Part shown: piece after piece, positions 62,425-64,000 of the stretch
Numbering within the stretch: the first letter of the stretch is position 1
Layout of the letters: every line of letters begins with the position of its first letter
Assembly (NCBI RefSeq): GCF_000247605.1
Contig: NC_016894.1
Location: 1,663,732-1,727,731 of the forward strand
DNA: 64,000 bases
Direction of reading: 5' to 3'
DNA from: Acetobacterium woodii DSM 1030
GTDB taxonomy: Bacteria; Bacillota; Clostridia; Eubacteriales; Eubacteriaceae
Program-made: the position numbers and the translations under genes
Notes under the pieces: generated by a model
The model's database searches: none
Told to the model about the DNA's origin: nothing
The model's input: only the letters and a program-made list of their open reading frames with translations

Positions 62425-63063
62425 ATGGTTACAATTTATGTTTATATTCTTGATACGCTAGCCGACTGGGAACTGGGGTATGTTATTTCGGAGCTGAATT
62501 CTGGCCGATTTTTCAAAAAGGGTGAGCAACGGGTATCGCTCAAAACGGTTAGTTATGCTAAAGAACCAATCAAAACAATGGGGGGGATGACAATAGTGCC
62601 CGATTGCTTAATTGATGATATTGTTGTGAGTGAAACAAGCACATTGTTATTACCGGGCGCAGATACATGGAACGACCCAAAACATGGCGCGATCATCGAA
62701 AAAGCAAGCGAATTTCTTTCTTTAGGGGCGATGGTGGGTGCCATCTGTGGAGCGACCGTCGCGCTTGCCAACTTTGGGATACTTAATAACCGTCCGCATA
62801 CCAGTAATGGACCGGGATTTCTTGAAATGTTTTCGCCTGGTTATAAAGGGCAAAGTTTTTATATTGACAAACCATCAGTAGCGGATAACAACCTTTTTAC
62901 AGCAAGTTCCACCGGAGCTTTGTTGTGGGCAAAACAAATTATTGAGCATTTAGGCGTTTTTCAATCAAATACACTGGAATCTTGGTATGCATATTTTAGT
63001 ACCGGCAAACCTGAACATTTCTTTGCGCTGATGCAAACTTTGCCGTCCAGTAATGCAAACTGA
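62425..63063 (+). CDS. DJ-1/PfpI-family protein
   Basis: ATG 62425 follows GAAGGAGGAAATTG; the longer frame to 62362 overlaps the promoter. The 212-residue protein has DTLADWELGYV, LLLPGAD and the nucleophile elbow AICGAT (Cys108), the DJ-1/PfpI/type 1 amidotransferase-like pattern. The family includes deglycases, chaperones and proteases, so the activity is open. It is divergent from the WYL regulator. Confidence 0.88.
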   Translation: MVTIYVYILDTLADWELGYVISELNSGRFFKKGEQRVSLKTVSYAKEPIKTMGGMTIVPDCLIDDIVVSETSTLLLPGADTWNDPKHGAIIEKASEFLSLGAMVGAICGATVALANFGILNNRPHTSNGPGFLEMFSPGYKGQSFYIDKPSVADNNLFTASSTGALLWAKQIIEHLGVFQSNTLESWYAYFSTGKPEHFFALMQTLPSSNAN

Positions 63064-63375
63064 TCGTCATAAATTTAGGGATCGCAGATGAATTTGCAAA
63101 AAAGTAGAATTAAAGAGAACAGTAATTTAGCCGATATTAATTCATGTTTTTAAAGAGCAAACCATAATAATAAACGGAACTGTCGGAGGGTCGCTTTTTG
63201 AGAAAAGGTTAAGTTCTTTTGTTCGTGGTTTTACCATAATAAATAAAACAAGTGTTTATGATTGACCCAATTCAGGCACTATATCATAATCACTTGTTAA
63301 TAATAAATTATAAACGATCAGGAAGTTGTTACGTCCTTAAGAAATAGCCTAAAAAACAAATAGACTGCTTGGCTT
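63064..63375. other. Gene-free stretch
   Basis: No gene or strong terminator stem is visible between the two converging genes. Confidence 0.4.
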
Positions 63376-64000
63376 TTATAGTTCCTTCATTTTTTTATTT
63401 TCAATCGGCAGTATCCCTGCCATTTCGCCAATGACATTTATTAGTTGCGTATCAGATGGGATCACAATTTTGGCATTGTTTTTTAAGGCAGTTTCGGTGG
63501 CCTCCAATTGTCTTAATAGTTGAGCATTACCAATAAAGTATAACTCGGCAGCTTCATTCACAAGCTTGATGGCCTGAGCTTCACCTTCGGCATCAAGGAT
63601 TCTTGCCTGTTTGATACCTTCAGCTTTTTTGATTTCAGCACGTTTGATTCCATCAGCGGTTGTTTCAGCTGCGGTAGCAAAGTCAATGGCAGCTACTTTT
63701 TCATTTTCTGCTTTAACAACCTTGTTCATTGTTTCTTGAACATCTTCCGGTGGATCTATTTCTCTTAATTCGGTTCGGACAATATCAATCCCCCATTTAT
63801 CGGTTTCTTCCTTAAGGGTTTTGAGTAAGTCGGTGTTAATTCGGCTTCTTTCACTGTTTGCAGATTTTAAAGTCAGGGTTCCAATGATATTACGAAGGGT
63901 TGTTCTGGCAAGATTAACAATCTGAACTTTGTAATTATTAACATTGTAGATTGAATTTTTTACGCTTTCTTCGTCAGCTTTAACTTTAAAGTAAACTTGG
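63376..64000 (-). CDS. SPFH/stomatin-like protein, N-terminus outside window
   Basis: The frame is open to the right edge. The visible part begins QVYFKVKADEESVKNSIYNV and contains RTTLRNIIGTLTLKSANSERSRINTDLL, IVRTELREIDPPEDVQETMNKV and an Ala/Glu-rich coiled coil, then IVIPSDTQLINVIGEM. This is the second SPFH protein of the window and differs from the one at 49385-50326 in the coiled-coil part. The ATG near 63729 is internal, not the start. About 208 codons are visible. Confidence 0.9.
   Translation of the reverse strand, partial: QVYFKVKADEESVKNSIYNVNNYKVQIVNLARTTLRNIIGTLTLKSANSERSRINTDLLKTLKEETDKWGIDIVRTELREIDPPEDVQETMNKVVKAENEKVAAIDFATAAETTADGIKRAEIKKAEGIKQARILDAEGEAQAIKLVNEAAELYFIGNAQLLRQLEATETALKNNAKIVIPSDTQLINVIGEMAGILPIENKKMKEL

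Overview
The window looks like chromosome of a low-GC anaerobic Firmicute of the acetogen type, most like Acetobacterium or Eubacterium. The best evidence is a complete anaerobic 5,6-dimethylbenzimidazole operon in the order bzaA-bzaB-cobT-bzaC-bzaD-bzaE behind a cobalamin riboswitch, backed by a flavodiiron protein, a ferredoxin, a desulfoferrodoxin and a Co/Ni ECF transporter. The assignment is inferred from gene content, not from a database search. | Layout. Positions 1-2174 hold the right part of a two-gene DDE transposon (transposase plus ExeA/TnsC-like ATPase) whose end cuts off a tyrosine integrase. About 2170-14543 is an integrative element: truncated int, immA, a radical SAM protein, a ParB-like protein, two divergent XRE regulators, a TIGR02391-type gene without a start, a gene broken by TGA, and a three-gene nucleotide operon (dCMP/dCTP deaminase-like, Dcd-like membrane protein, dUTPase). 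Its right border is a 24-bp tRNA 3' end at 14520-14543 followed by a perfect terminator. | 14657-36075 is ordinary chromosome: blaR1/blaI-like pair with operators, an Eco57I-type DNA methylase, rarA, an M16C peptidase, a D,D-carboxypeptidase, cbiM-cbiQ-cbiO behind an attenuated leader, xpaC/telA-like genes, an alpha/beta hydrolase, glycerate kinase with a CdaR regulator, and a CBS-domain membrane protein. | 36196-44620 is the bza operon with its riboswitch. 44766-48580 is a divergent five-gene unit (HypB/CobW-like GTPase, ABC ATPase without permease, DUF4213/DUF364 protein, methyltransferase, THEP1-like NTPase) that looks like an uncharacterised metal-cofactor system. | 48920-64000 carries NfeD and SPFH proteins, an ABC exporter, larE, a GH25 lysozyme, superoxide reductase, Nudix hydrolase, lipoprotein, C26 amidotransferase, tRNA-Arg(ACG), an integrase remnant, fprA, ferredoxin, a WYL regulator with a divergent DJ-1/PfpI gene, and a second SPFH gene running off the edge. 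Two copies of one MITE-like element (20533-20702 and 60775-60908), each with terminal inverted repeats and target duplications, link the distant parts. | Most interesting: the nucleotide operon whose middle gene has lost the Dcd catalytic Glu and gained membrane helices; the radical SAM/ParB-like pair inside an immR-immA-int module with SOS boxes; and the GTPase/ABC/DUF364 cluster next to the B12 lower-ligand operon.
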